A stretch of 8,645 nt of DNA from the NCBI GenBank assembly GCA_017958585.1, contig JAGDCK010000192.1, forward strand, positions 1 to 8,645. Direction: 5' to 3'. The translations under genes were made by a program, and so were the position numbers. Below are positions 1 through 6,569 of this stretch, in pieces. Each line of letters starts with the position of its first letter. Within the stretch, counting starts at the first letter, position 1. The notes under the pieces were generated by a model, which saw only the letters and a program-made list of their open reading frames with translations, searched no databases and had not been told where the DNA came from. Origin of the DNA: Lachnospiraceae bacterium (lineage in GTDB: Bacteria > Bacillota > Clostridia > Lachnospirales > Lachnospiraceae).

Positions 1-1
1 A

Positions 2-274
2 TGCGATGATGTGGACGACTTTATGAAGTTCAGCAACCAGAGCTTCAGAGGACTGGTGCATCCCGATGACATTGAGACTGTGGAGGAGAAGATCTGGAAC
101 CAGATAGACCACAATTCCGTAGAGATAAGAGAGTATGTGGAGCACAGGGTCATCACAAAGACGGGCATCGTTAAAAATGTGTACAACAACGGGCGCCTTG
201 TGAAAAATCCTTTCTACGGCAACGTGTTCTATGTGCTCCTTATCGACAAGGACAGAATGAACAAAGGCAGATAA
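2..274 (+). CDS. C-terminal PAS domain of a signalling protein (partial, 5' end outside window)
   Basis: The frame is open from the window edge to a TAA at 272-274, so only about 90 C-terminal residues are visible. They read as the second half of a PAS fold of the PAS_3 type: an F-R-G-L-V-H-P-D-D turn (about nt 47-73), a helix with E-E-K-I-W-N-Q-I, then the strand pair E-Y-V-E-H-R-V-I-T-K-T-G-I-V-K and the final strand V-F-Y-V-L-L-I-D. In Clostridia such domains usually sit in diguanylate cyclases, c-di-GMP phosphodiesterases or histidine kinases. Here the protein ends about ten residues after the PAS fold, so any output domain must lie upstream, or the protein is a PAS-only or truncated one. 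A GTG at position 11 could be mistaken for a start, but the fold continues upstream of it. The ligand and output are unknown. The PAS call is fairly safe; the protein's overall function is not. Confidence 0.75.
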   Translation, partial: CDDVDDFMKFSNQSFRGLVHPDDIETVEEKIWNQIDHNSVEIREYVEHRVITKTGIVKNVYNNGRLVKNPFYGNVFYVLLIDKDRMNKGR

Positions 275-285
275 CATCGTTTGAT

Positions 286-323
286 AAAACCCCGACGGTG
301 AAAACTTGTCGGGGTTTTGTTTT
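286..323 (+). terminator. Rho-independent terminator after the PAS gene
   Basis: A perfect 11-bp stem pairs AAAACCCCGAC (286-296) with GTCGGGGTTTT (308-318) around an 11-nt loop, followed by a T-rich tail to 323. It begins 11 nt after the PAS stop codon and separates that gene from the permease. The permease start codon lies only 32 nt beyond the tail, leaving little room for a full promoter. I see only a GATAAT at 324-329 and no convincing -35 partner. Confidence 0.9.
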
Positions 324-355
324 GATAATCTTTATGTGCGCGAAGGAGAGTATAA

Positions 356-1090
356 ATGTTTGTGACGGGGAATATGAACTTTGATATATCAAAATACCTG
401 CCGGATGAATCCGGGGTTTATAAGGGATTATCCATTATGAGAGAGGAGTTTTCGGATATCGGAAAGGCTTTTGATCTGATCGGGGAAAAAGTAAACGGGA
501 TAAACTTCTTTGAGACCTTTTTTGCAAAGGTCCCGGTCTGGGCAGTGGTCATTTTGGCAATATGCCTTTTTGCTTTTTTACTCTGCCTTTGCAGATCTTA
601 CCTTGAGCCTGTTTTTATAATTTCTTTTTCCGGGGTATCCCTTTTGATGGAAATAGCTTCAAACGGTTTCTTCCATGATCTGTCCTATTTTTCCAAAGTT
701 TTGGGCGGGGCATTTCAGGTGATAATGACTTTCCCATTTTTTATGATAGTTTCAAGATGCTTTTCAAATACTCCGCAAAAGGGCGGGGACAGGCATATTG
801 TTAATGAAGCCTTAGAAGTTTTAATTAAGGCATGGAAGCCTGTAGTAATGCTTTCCCTGACAGAGGTATTTTCCTTTGTACTCATGTGTTTTTGTAAGAT
901 CCCTTTTTTAAGAGAACTGGGACTTGTGGGAATAAAGGGTGTGGTCATAAGCCTGATCGTAGCCCTTATCATAGAGCCGGTTGTTCTTTCCCTTTGCCGT
1001 AGGGCCCTTGAAGGGACGGCTTTTGGCGAACTAAAGGTCATTACAGTTGTAAGAGGGTTTGAAGCTCGCTTTTTAAAGGTATTCTCTTAA
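356..1090 (+). CDS. RND/MMPL-like permease, N-terminal fragment (ends at in-frame TAA)
   Basis: This 244-residue fragment resembles the first half of an RND/MMPL-family permease. ATG 356 follows AAGGAG (343-348) at a good distance, and a TAA sits directly upstream in frame, so this is the first possible start. Residues 8-32 (N-F-D-I-S-K-Y-L-P-D-E-S then an I-M-R-E-E-F stretch) look like the segment that normally follows helix TM1 in clostridial MMPL proteins. TM1 itself is absent, and most of the roughly 120-residue first porter domain is missing after residue 38. Five hydrophobic segments follow at about 60-79, 86-102, 114-131, 161-180 and 188-212, matching TM2-TM6. In the TM4 equivalent, the Asp-Tyr pair expected for proton relay is replaced by Pro127-Phe128. 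The reading frame resumes after the stop with the next expected helix. Codon choice (mostly TTT for Phe, frequent GGG) looks different from the operon genes downstream. Transport activity is unlikely. Confidence 0.6.
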   Translation: MFVTGNMNFDISKYLPDESGVYKGLSIMREEFSDIGKAFDLIGEKVNGINFFETFFAKVPVWAVVILAICLFAFLLCLCRSYLEPVFIISFSGVSLLMEIASNGFFHDLSYFSKVLGGAFQVIMTFPFFMIVSRCFSNTPQKGGDRHIVNEALEVLIKAWKPVVMLSLTEVFSFVLMCFCKIPFLRELGLVGIKGVVISLIVALIIEPVVLSLCRRALEGTAFGELKVITVVRGFEARFLKVFS

Positions 1091-2746
1091 GCATTTTTAG
1101 CGGTTGCTTTGGCTTCTGTATTTTTTTCTGCGTTTTATGTCAGATTTTTTAGGATAGAGCCTGATCTTCCCATAGGGGATGTGTCTTTGGAAAAACTTGG
1201 AGTAATCGGCCTTCCCGTGGGAGATATAAACCTTGATGATGTCATAATCTTAACGTATGGAAACTCCGATGAAGGGGCAATGCTTGAACTGACTGAGAAT
1301 TATGAAAAAACGCCGGGGATAGGAAATGTTTTTTCTTATGCAAATATATTCGAGAGGCCTTTTAAGTCCGGGGACCTGGCTGCGCTCACAAAGGGCATGG
1401 GTATAGATGAAGATATCATCAAACTCATAATATATGATGCCTACGGAAATCGTGAGGACGAGAAGATGGGCCTTGAGGAATTCGTCTCTTTTGTGTCTGA
1501 AAAGGCAGATGAAAATGAGATGGTAAGAACCGCTCTGGGTGAGGATGTGAGAATCATGCTCGCAGAAAGGTCATGGCTGTTTAAAAAAGAAGCTTTGACA
1601 AAGCCCATGGGAGCCTTAGACATAGCAGAGCTTATGGGATTAAATGAAAACATAACCGGGCTGGTATTCTGGTTTTCCGGAAAAGATGAGATGAGTGTAA
1701 AGGAGTTTCTGGATTTTTTGAATAATCCCCTTTTGGTTTCAACAGTTCTGTCCGGGCAAAAAAATACATTAAAGACGGTTTCTCTGATAGTGGGATCCGT
1801 TGTCAATGAAACGATGTACAGTGCAGAGGAACTGTCAGGATTTTTGGAAGCGGAATTTCCGGGACTTCCCGGGGAAGCGGTGAGCCTGGTTTATGCGGCA
1901 TATTTTTCCGAACAAAAATATATTCCCGGCTGGCGGATGAAGATAGAAGACATATTGGATCATGTTTCGGAATCGGAAACTTTTTCTTTTATCATGGCAG
2001 GAGATTTAAGGGAAGCGGTAAATGGAGCAAAGTCCTCTTTAAATGAATTAAAGGGGATGCTTCAGGGGCAGGAATATTCAAGAGCACTTTTGATACTTAA
2101 TGAGGCTTCTGCCAAAGAGGAGGATGATGAAAAGCGATTTTCTTTTGCGGATGAGCTGATAAAAAAGGCTGATGCATCCCTTAAGGGAGAGCATTACCTG
2201 GTGGGAACAAGGATCCTTTCCGGAGAGATAAATAAGATGGCAAAAGAACAATACCCCGGATTTGTATTAATACTTGCCGCAGGTTTCTTTGTCATATTGT
2301 TATTATTTACGGGAAAGATCTTAATGTCCATTGCCATATGCGCTTCCTACTTTATTTCATTTTATCTGGGGATAGGAATTTGCGGAATGCAGGAAAGATC
2401 TATGTTTTATCCTGTTTTTATCTTTATGACCATTTTGATGTTCGGCTGTTTTGTGGGACATGGAGGTGTTTTGGGACTAAAGAGAGTGGGTGACTTAGAA
2501 GGTGATGACGGTTTTACCGGAGCATTTTTGATACCGGAATCAGTTTTTATACTTATATGTTTTGGAGCGGGGGTCCTGTTTAAAAATCCCATGGTAAAGG
2601 ATTATTTATTTACGGCTTCAAAGTGCATCCTTTGCATAATGATATTTTCATATTTAGTGACACCTGCACTTGTTTTTATCGCAACCGAAATACCCGGTAT
2701 AAAAGATATCCTTTCACATTTTCGTCAGAAGAAGGACATAAAATAA
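1091..2746 (+). CDS. RND/MMPL-like permease, C-terminal fragment (no good start of its own)
   Basis: This is the same frame as the preceding fragment, continuing directly after its TAA. The first possible start is TTG 1109, with no ribosome binding site at a sensible distance; the nearest AAAGG is about 30 nt away. The first in-frame ATG lies well inside the domain, so independent translation is doubtful. Residue numbers here count from TTG 1109. A hydrophobic stretch beginning at codon 1091 matches TM7. A helical extracytoplasmic region (about 88-288) holds three similar units ending in M-G-L-E-E-F-V, M-S-V-K-E-F-L and M-K-I-E-D-I-L. Next comes an E-Y-S-R-A-L-L-I-L strand and H-Y-L-V-G, typical of the second porter domain of clostridial MMPL proteins (about 322-366). 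Five helices (TM8-TM12) fill about 382-530. The TM10 helix carries F-G-C-F-V-G-H-G-G (nt 2441-2467), where an Asp-Tyr motif is usual, so the proton-relay acid is missing here too. The end is basic (H-F-R-Q-K-K). Confidence 0.55.
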   Translation, partial: AFLAVALASVFFSAFYVRFFRIEPDLPIGDVSLEKLGVIGLPVGDINLDDVIILTYGNSDEGAMLELTENYEKTPGIGNVFSYANIFERPFKSGDLAALTKGMGIDEDIIKLIIYDAYGNREDEKMGLEEFVSFVSEKADENEMVRTALGEDVRIMLAERSWLFKKEALTKPMGALDIAELMGLNENITGLVFWFSGKDEMSVKEFLDFLNNPLLVSTVLSGQKNTLKTVSLIVGSVVNETMYSAEELSGFLEAEFPGLPGEAVSLVYAAYFSEQKYIPGWRMKIEDILDHVSESETFSFIMAGDLREAVNGAKSSLNELKGMLQGQEYSRALLILNEASAKEEDDEKRFSFADELIKKADASLKGEHYLVGTRILSGEINKMAKEQYPGFVLILAAGFFVILLLFTGKILMSIAICASYFISFYLGIGICGMQERSMFYPVFIFMTILMFGCFVGHGGVLGLKRVGDLEGDDGFTGAFLIPESVFILICFGAGVLFKNPMVKDYLFTASKCILCIMIFSYLVTPALVFIATEIPGIKDILSHFRQKKDIK

Positions 2747-2822
2747 ACACAACGGTGAAATACCCGAAAAACCTGCGGAAAATGATACTCTTTAAATATA
2801 TAACAGATATATTATTCAATGG

Positions 2823-2852
2823 AAAGCTCCCTGAAATATCAGGGGGCTTTTT
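2823..2852 (+). terminator. Rho-independent terminator after the permease gene
   Basis: A 12-bp stem pairs AAAGCTCCCTGA (2823-2834) with TCAGGGGGCTTT (2839-2850), containing one G-U wobble, around an AATA tetraloop, and ends in five T residues (2848-2852). It lies about 75 nt after the permease stop and isolates that gene from the chemoreceptor. That an interrupted gene keeps a sound terminator suggests recent inactivation, or a role in insulating the downstream gene. Confidence 0.88.
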
Positions 2853-2878
2853 GCGTAAAAAACGTATGATTTTGCGTA
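2849..2878 (+). repeat. Direct repeat TTTTGCGTA, two copies 21 bp apart
   Basis: TTTTGCGTA occurs at 2849-2857 and again at 2870-2878, an exact 21-bp offset (two helical turns). The pair lies just upstream of the likely chemoreceptor promoter, with a related inverted piece (AAAACGTA, 2859-2866) between them. It could be a regulator binding site on one DNA face, but the first copy overlaps the terminator tail and the sequence is AT-rich, so chance is possible. Confidence 0.35.
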
Positions 2879-2910
2879 TATTTTGAAGCCCATCTTTTTG
2901 CCTGGTTTTG

Positions 2911-2916
2911 TATAAT
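2911..2916 (+). promoter_or_regulatory. Possible -10 box of the chemoreceptor promoter
   Basis: A perfect TATAAT, preceded directly by TG, lies 82 nt before the chemoreceptor start, in the gap after the previous terminator. No good TTGACA-like -35 is present 16-18 bp upstream (the expected spot reads GCCCAT), so this may be an activator-dependent or weak promoter. I looked for a flagellar sigma-D promoter, common for chemoreceptors in motile Firmicutes. TAAA at 2856 with GCGTATAT at 2874 gives only a partial match. Confidence 0.45.
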
Positions 2917-2997
2917 GTTTTCATAGGAGCGCCTTAGGGAGAATATCCATAGAAAAGCGCAGCGAGAAACAAAAACAGGAAGGAGATATGTATCTTT

Positions 2998-5031
2998 ATG
3001 GGCAACAAAGCTAAAGTAAAAACAGCTTCTAAAAAGACAGTAAGTGGTAAGGTATTGATGATCTTGATGCCTTTGATCGTGGTATCATTGGCAGTTATCC
3101 TGGCAATTATTTATTATTTCGTAAGTACATCCACACGTACGCTTTTGTATTCTTCACTGGATGGATTGTCAACGGACTATGCTGACATCCTGGAAGGCGA
3201 TATGAAGGCGGCATTATATTATGCAGCCGGTGTCGGTGATGCTTTGGAGGATATTTCCTTTGAAGATGATGATGCCATACTTGAATATTTAAAGGGCACA
3301 ATGAGCGATTATGATATGCTCCCTTCAGGTGTGTATCTTGCAATTAACGACGGAACATTCCTGCTTCCCACAGGATGGACACCGGGACCCGAATATGATC
3401 TGTTCTCGAAGGAATGGTACTTGCTTGCAATGTCTCATAATGACAGCAATTTCTATTTCTACGATGAACCTTATTTTGATAACGATTCCGGAGCACTTTG
3501 TTCCACAGTCGTAAGACATATTTATTTGAAGGATGGCAGAGAAGGTGTTCTCGGTGCGGACCTTATGATGAGTTCTTTCCAGGAAACTCTCACAAAGGAT
3601 CCCCTTTATAAGACAGGCGGTGCCCTTGCCATCACAGCAGCAGGTCAGATCCTTGCATACAAGGATATAGCTGTGTGCGGTACATCAATATATGATGCGA
3701 CAGGCGATAAGCTCCTTGAAGGTCTTGCAAAAGAAGGCTGGGATTCTTCAAGAGGCGTATCCAGAATGAATTTCGGCGGCGCTGATTATTATATTGACAG
3801 TGTCGGAATCGAAGGAACAGACTGGAGTGTTGTGATCTATGCACCCAGCAAGGAAGTATTAAGTACCATCAACAAGATGATCATCATCGTATTTTCACTT
3901 GTTATCTTTGGTCTTGTACTCATCATCTTTATCATGATCCTCGTGCTGAACAGACTGATCAGACGTCCTGTAGAGAATCTGACAAAGACCATAGAGAATA
4001 TCTCAAACGGCGACTTTACGGTTAATATAGATGACAAGGGCAATGATGAGATCGCCTACATGAACAAATCCATGAATGAGTTCGTCTCAGCCATGAGAGG
4101 CACCATTGGAAGCATCAAGGAGACCAGCGATACCTTAAGTGCAAATGCTCAGAACTCCAAGATGACAGCCGAGGCACTGGAGGAGGCAGCAGGCGAGCAG
4201 TCAGAATCCATGGAGCAGATCAGAGAGAATATCAACAACATGGCCGATGCGGTTACGGATGTTGCAGAAAACGCAACTCTCCTTGCCCAGACGGTTCAGG
4301 ATCTTGTTGATGATGAAAAGAATGTAGAGACCGTAATGGCAACACTTGTTACCAAGGCCGGAGACGGACAGGTTGACATGCAGAATGTTGCAAGCAGCAT
4401 GGATGACATCGTTTCATCCATGGGCGATATGGCAGATGCGGTTAAGAGCGTTGACGAGGCGGCAGATGAGATCACACAGATCGTAGACCTCATCGAGTCC
4501 ATCTCCACACAGACAAACCTCCTTTCACTGAATGCTTCCATCGAGGCTGCAAGAGCAGGAGAGGCAGGACGCGGATTCGCAGTAGTTGCTTCCGAGATCG
4601 GAAACCTTGCAAACAACTCAGCAGACGCAACAAAGAAGATCAGCGACATCATCAGAGATATGTCGGTTAAGGTTAAGGATCTTTCGGTTAAGTCAGAGGC
4701 TAACACAGAGCTTATCAACAACTCTGCATCCAGCGTCAACACCGCTGCGGATACATTCCATCAGATCACCACGGAGCTTACATCGGCTTCAAAGACCATG
4801 ACCGAGATGGCGGACAAGATGGACAGAGTAAACGATGTGGCAACAAATATGGCTTCGGTTTCCGAGGAGCAGTCTGCTACGACCCAGGAGATCTCAGATA
4901 CCGTAGAGCATGTTACAGAGAGTGCAAAGGGAGTTTCAGATTCCTCACAGACTGTTTACAAGGCTTCCACATCCGTATCCGATGCTGTTGAAGCAATCAA
5001 CGAAAACTTGAGTATTTTCATTATCGAGTAG
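2998..5031 (+). CDS. Methyl-accepting chemotaxis protein with dCache-type sensor
   Basis: This 677-residue membrane receptor would bind a ligand outside the cell and control the CheA kinase, and so flagellar rotation. Order: basic N-terminus, TM1 (about 19-42), extracytoplasmic double-Cache-like domain (about 43-285), TM2 (294-317), HAMP (about 318-370, Pro324), and a long cytoplasmic coiled coil. Its hairpin tip (about 495-540) shows the family hallmark E516-A-A-R-A-G-E and R525-G-F-A-V-V-A-S-E. In the sensor, K138-E-W-Y141 occupies the place where amino-acid-binding dCache domains usually have R-x-W-Y, and an acidic G-A-D-L follows near residue 187, so the ligand may differ. There is no C-terminal pentapeptide tether for CheR/CheB; the end is S-I-F-I-I-E. 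The AAGGAG at 2980-2985 is 12 nt from ATG 2998, a long spacing. ATG 2988 is closer but opens only an 8-codon frame. The gene is monocistronic between two terminators. Confidence 0.93.
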   Translation: MGNKAKVKTASKKTVSGKVLMILMPLIVVSLAVILAIIYYFVSTSTRTLLYSSLDGLSTDYADILEGDMKAALYYAAGVGDALEDISFEDDDAILEYLKGTMSDYDMLPSGVYLAINDGTFLLPTGWTPGPEYDLFSKEWYLLAMSHNDSNFYFYDEPYFDNDSGALCSTVVRHIYLKDGREGVLGADLMMSSFQETLTKDPLYKTGGALAITAAGQILAYKDIAVCGTSIYDATGDKLLEGLAKEGWDSSRGVSRMNFGGADYYIDSVGIEGTDWSVVIYAPSKEVLSTINKMIIIVFSLVIFGLVLIIFIMILVLNRLIRRPVENLTKTIENISNGDFTVNIDDKGNDEIAYMNKSMNEFVSAMRGTIGSIKETSDTLSANAQNSKMTAEALEEAAGEQSESMEQIRENINNMADAVTDVAENATLLAQTVQDLVDDEKNVETVMATLVTKAGDGQVDMQNVASSMDDIVSSMGDMADAVKSVDEAADEITQIVDLIESISTQTNLLSLNASIEAARAGEAGRGFAVVASEIGNLANNSADATKKISDIIRDMSVKVKDLSVKSEANTELINNSASSVNTAADTFHQITTELTSASKTMTEMADKMDRVNDVATNMASVSEEQSATTQEISDTVEHVTESAKGVSDSSQTVYKASTSVSDAVEAINENLSIFIIE

Positions 5032-5070
5032 ATTTTTTCCAAAACCTTCTTATTTGAGATAAATGTTTCC

Positions 5071-5102
5071 AAAGGCGGACCTTCAAAAAAAGGTCCGTCT
5101 TT
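5071..5102 (+). terminator. Rho-independent terminator after the chemoreceptor gene
   Basis: A 13-bp stem pairs AAAGGCGGACCTT (5071-5083) with AAGGTCCGTCTTT (5090-5102), with one G-U wobble and a six-base CAAAAA loop, ending in a short T run. It lies 40 nt after the stop codon and closes the chemoreceptor transcription unit. Confidence 0.88.
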
Positions 5103-5119
5103 TCGTTGTTTATTATTAT

Positions 5120-5193
5120 TTAATCAATTATTGCATTGACACATTTGATTTCCTTGGTTTATTCTAAAACACAACAGTACTTTAATTGATTAA
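5120..5193 (+). repeat. Paired inverted repeat flanking the lysA promoter (operator-like)
   Basis: TTAATCAATTA (5120-5130) and its exact complement TAATTGATTAA (5183-5193) lie either side of the -35/-10 region. Each arm holds a near-palindromic TAAT-N2-ATTA core. The core centres are 62 bp apart, close to six DNA turns, so two regulator dimers could bind the same face and loop out the promoter. The downstream copy ends just before the lysA ribosome binding site. Function is inferred; the sequence is AT-rich. Confidence 0.45.
5136..5165 (+). promoter_or_regulatory. Likely sigma-A promoter of the lysA-proA-proB operon
   Basis: A perfect TTGACA (5136-5141) is followed after 18 bp by TATTCT (5160-5165), a four-of-six match to TATAAT. 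Transcription would start near 5172, giving a leader of about 40 nt. That is too short for a lysine riboswitch or T-box, so any control is more likely by a DNA-binding protein. The strong -35 with a weak -10 fits a regulated promoter. Confidence 0.55.
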
Positions 5194-5214
5194 TTCAGGA
5201 GTGTGAGAAAGTAA

Positions 5215-6516
5215 ATGAGTAATATAAGAGAGATAAAAGACAACAGACTTTTCTTTGACGGCTGTGACACAGTGGAGCTGGCAAAGGAATACAAGACACC
5301 CCTCTATGTAATGAGTTATACAGAGATAGAAAAAAGAGTAAATGAGCTCAAGGAACAGTTTACGGATAAATACCCCGGAGCAAGGGTTGCATACGCTTCA
5401 AAGGCATTTTGCTGCGTGGGAATGTATGAGATATTAAAAAAACTCGGAACATGTATCGACGTGGTTTCGGGAGGAGAACTCTACGCAGCAAAGAAAGCGG
5501 GATTTCCACCTGAGAGAGTTGAGTTTAACGGAAACAACAAGCAGCCTGAGGAAATCGAGGATGCGGTGGAGTACGGCGTCGGCAGGATAATTCTGGACGG
5601 ACTCTTTGAGATCCCTCTCATTGAAAAGGCTTGCAAAAAACTTGGCAAGAAAGCAAATATCATGATCCGTATCACCCCCGGTGTTGCGGCAAGCACCCAT
5701 GACTTTATCGTCACCGGAAAAAAGGATTCGAAGTTTGGTATCCCTCTTGATGAGGATGTTTTCATACCCATAGTAAAACAGGTGCTTGACTCAGAGTATC
5801 TTGAGTTTGTAGGTCTTCACATGCATATCGGTTCCCAGCTTTTCGAGAACGATGCATATCTTAAAGCCCTTGATGTGCTTATGGACTGGGCAGGAAAGAT
5901 CAAAAAAGAATTTGGCGCAGATGTAAAGGAAGTTAATTTCGGCGGCGGATTCGGTGCAACATATATTGACGAGGACAGAAAGCCCTACAGCTTCTTCCTG
6001 GATCCCATGATGGAAAAACTTGAAAGCCGTTCAAAGGAGATAGGAATCCCCACTCCAAATGCGGTTATCGAGCCCGGCAGAAGCATTGTGGCAGAGGCCG
6101 GAATCACACTCTATACTGTGGGACAGATAAAGGATATAAAGGGTATCAGAAAATACGTGTCGGTTGACGGTGGTATGGGCGATAATATCAGAGTTGCCCT
6201 CTATCAGGCAGAGTACGGAGCAGTACTTGCAAACAAGGCAGAGGAAAAGGCAGATGAGAAAGTGACTGTTTGCGGAAAATACTGCGAGAGCGGTGATATA
6301 ATCCTTACAGATTATCCCCTTCCCGCATCGGTTTCACAGGGTGATATCCTTGCTACATTTTCAACGGGAGCCTACGGATACAGCATGGCTTCAAATTATA
6401 ACAATAATCCCGTCCCGGGCGTGGTGCTCGTAAGAGAGGGAAAGAGCGAATGGATGATCAAACCCCAGACCTATGAGCAGATCCTTCAAAACAATGTAGT
6501 GCCCGGAATAATATAG
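5215..6516 (+). CDS. lysA: Diaminopimelate decarboxylase
   Basis: LysA is the PLP-dependent cytoplasmic enzyme that decarboxylates meso-diaminopimelate to L-lysine, the last step of that pathway. The 433 residues match the family's usual length and fold-III layout: an N-terminal alpha/beta barrel and a C-terminal beta domain. Visible motifs are A-Y-A-S-K63-A-F (Lys63 forms the Schiff base with PLP), H-M-H204-I-G-S-Q, the phosphate-binding G243-G-G-F-G, E286-P-G-R-S, the catalytic C357-E-S-G-D (in the Firmicutes-like context G-K-Y-C-E-S-G-D) and G-A-Y387-x-x-S-M-A-S-N-Y. ATG 5215 is preceded directly by an in-frame TAA, so no longer start exists. The best SD, AGGAG (5197-5201), is 13 nt away, which is long; a GA-rich stretch closer to the start may help. 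It is first in an operon with proA, 53 nt downstream with no terminator between. All catalytic residues are present. Confidence 0.96.
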   Translation: MSNIREIKDNRLFFDGCDTVELAKEYKTPLYVMSYTEIEKRVNELKEQFTDKYPGARVAYASKAFCCVGMYEILKKLGTCIDVVSGGELYAAKKAGFPPERVEFNGNNKQPEEIEDAVEYGVGRIILDGLFEIPLIEKACKKLGKKANIMIRITPGVAASTHDFIVTGKKDSKFGIPLDEDVFIPIVKQVLDSEYLEFVGLHMHIGSQLFENDAYLKALDVLMDWAGKIKKEFGADVKEVNFGGGFGATYIDEDRKPYSFFLDPMMEKLESRSKEIGIPTPNAVIEPGRSIVAEAGITLYTVGQIKDIKGIRKYVSVDGGMGDNIRVALYQAEYGAVLANKAEEKADEKVTVCGKYCESGDIILTDYPLPASVSQGDILATFSTGAYGYSMASNYNNNPVPGVVLVREGKSEWMIKPQTYEQILQNNVVPGII

Positions 6517-6569
6517 TTTTTTAGCCCGTAAACTCAGATTTTGATATTTTTGCGAAAAGGGATATATAT

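Larger units (their letters stand above)
356..2746 (+). pseudogene. Interrupted RND/MMPL-family permease gene (two same-frame parts)
   Basis: Read through the TAA at 1088-1090, the region gives one continuous protein of about 796 residues with the RND layout: TM bundle, linker helix, porter domain, TM bundle. The residues either side of the stop (R-F-L-K-V-F-S and A-F-L-A-V-A-L-A) join into a normal cytoplasmic end plus TM7 helix. That points to a point nonsense mutation such as AAA, CAA or GAA to TAA. TAA also ends the PAS gene and proA here, so reassignment of the codon is unlikely. Loss of TM1, of most of the first porter domain and of both Asp-Tyr motifs suggests the gene was already non-functional, or had changed role, before the stop arose. 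Sequencing error or programmed readthrough cannot be excluded from one sequence. Confidence 0.65.

Noticed and set aside
2917..2997. Possible c-di-GMP riboswitch in the chemoreceptor leader, as seen before some clostridial motility genes.
   Set aside because: The leader is only about 75-80 nt and lacks the conserved GEMM core sequences and paired stems.
2988..3014. ATG nearer the SD, giving an 8-codon frame (M-Y-L-Y-G-Q-Q-S) that overlaps the chemoreceptor start.
   Set aside because: Only 2 nt separate it from the AAGGAG, too close for good initiation, and the peptide has no recognisable feature; ATG 2998 fits the receptor N-terminus.
4296..4742. A long open frame on the minus strand inside the chemoreceptor.
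   Set aside because: It is an antisense shadow of the regular coiled-coil codons; it has no ribosome binding site and the plus-strand protein is unmistakable.
5203..5214. In-frame GTG upstream of lysA as an alternative start.
   Set aside because: It is followed by a TAA three codons later, directly before ATG 5215.
6517..6569. Possible terminator between lysA and proA, because of a T run after the stop codon.
   Set aside because: No stable stem precedes the T run, so read-through into proA is expected.
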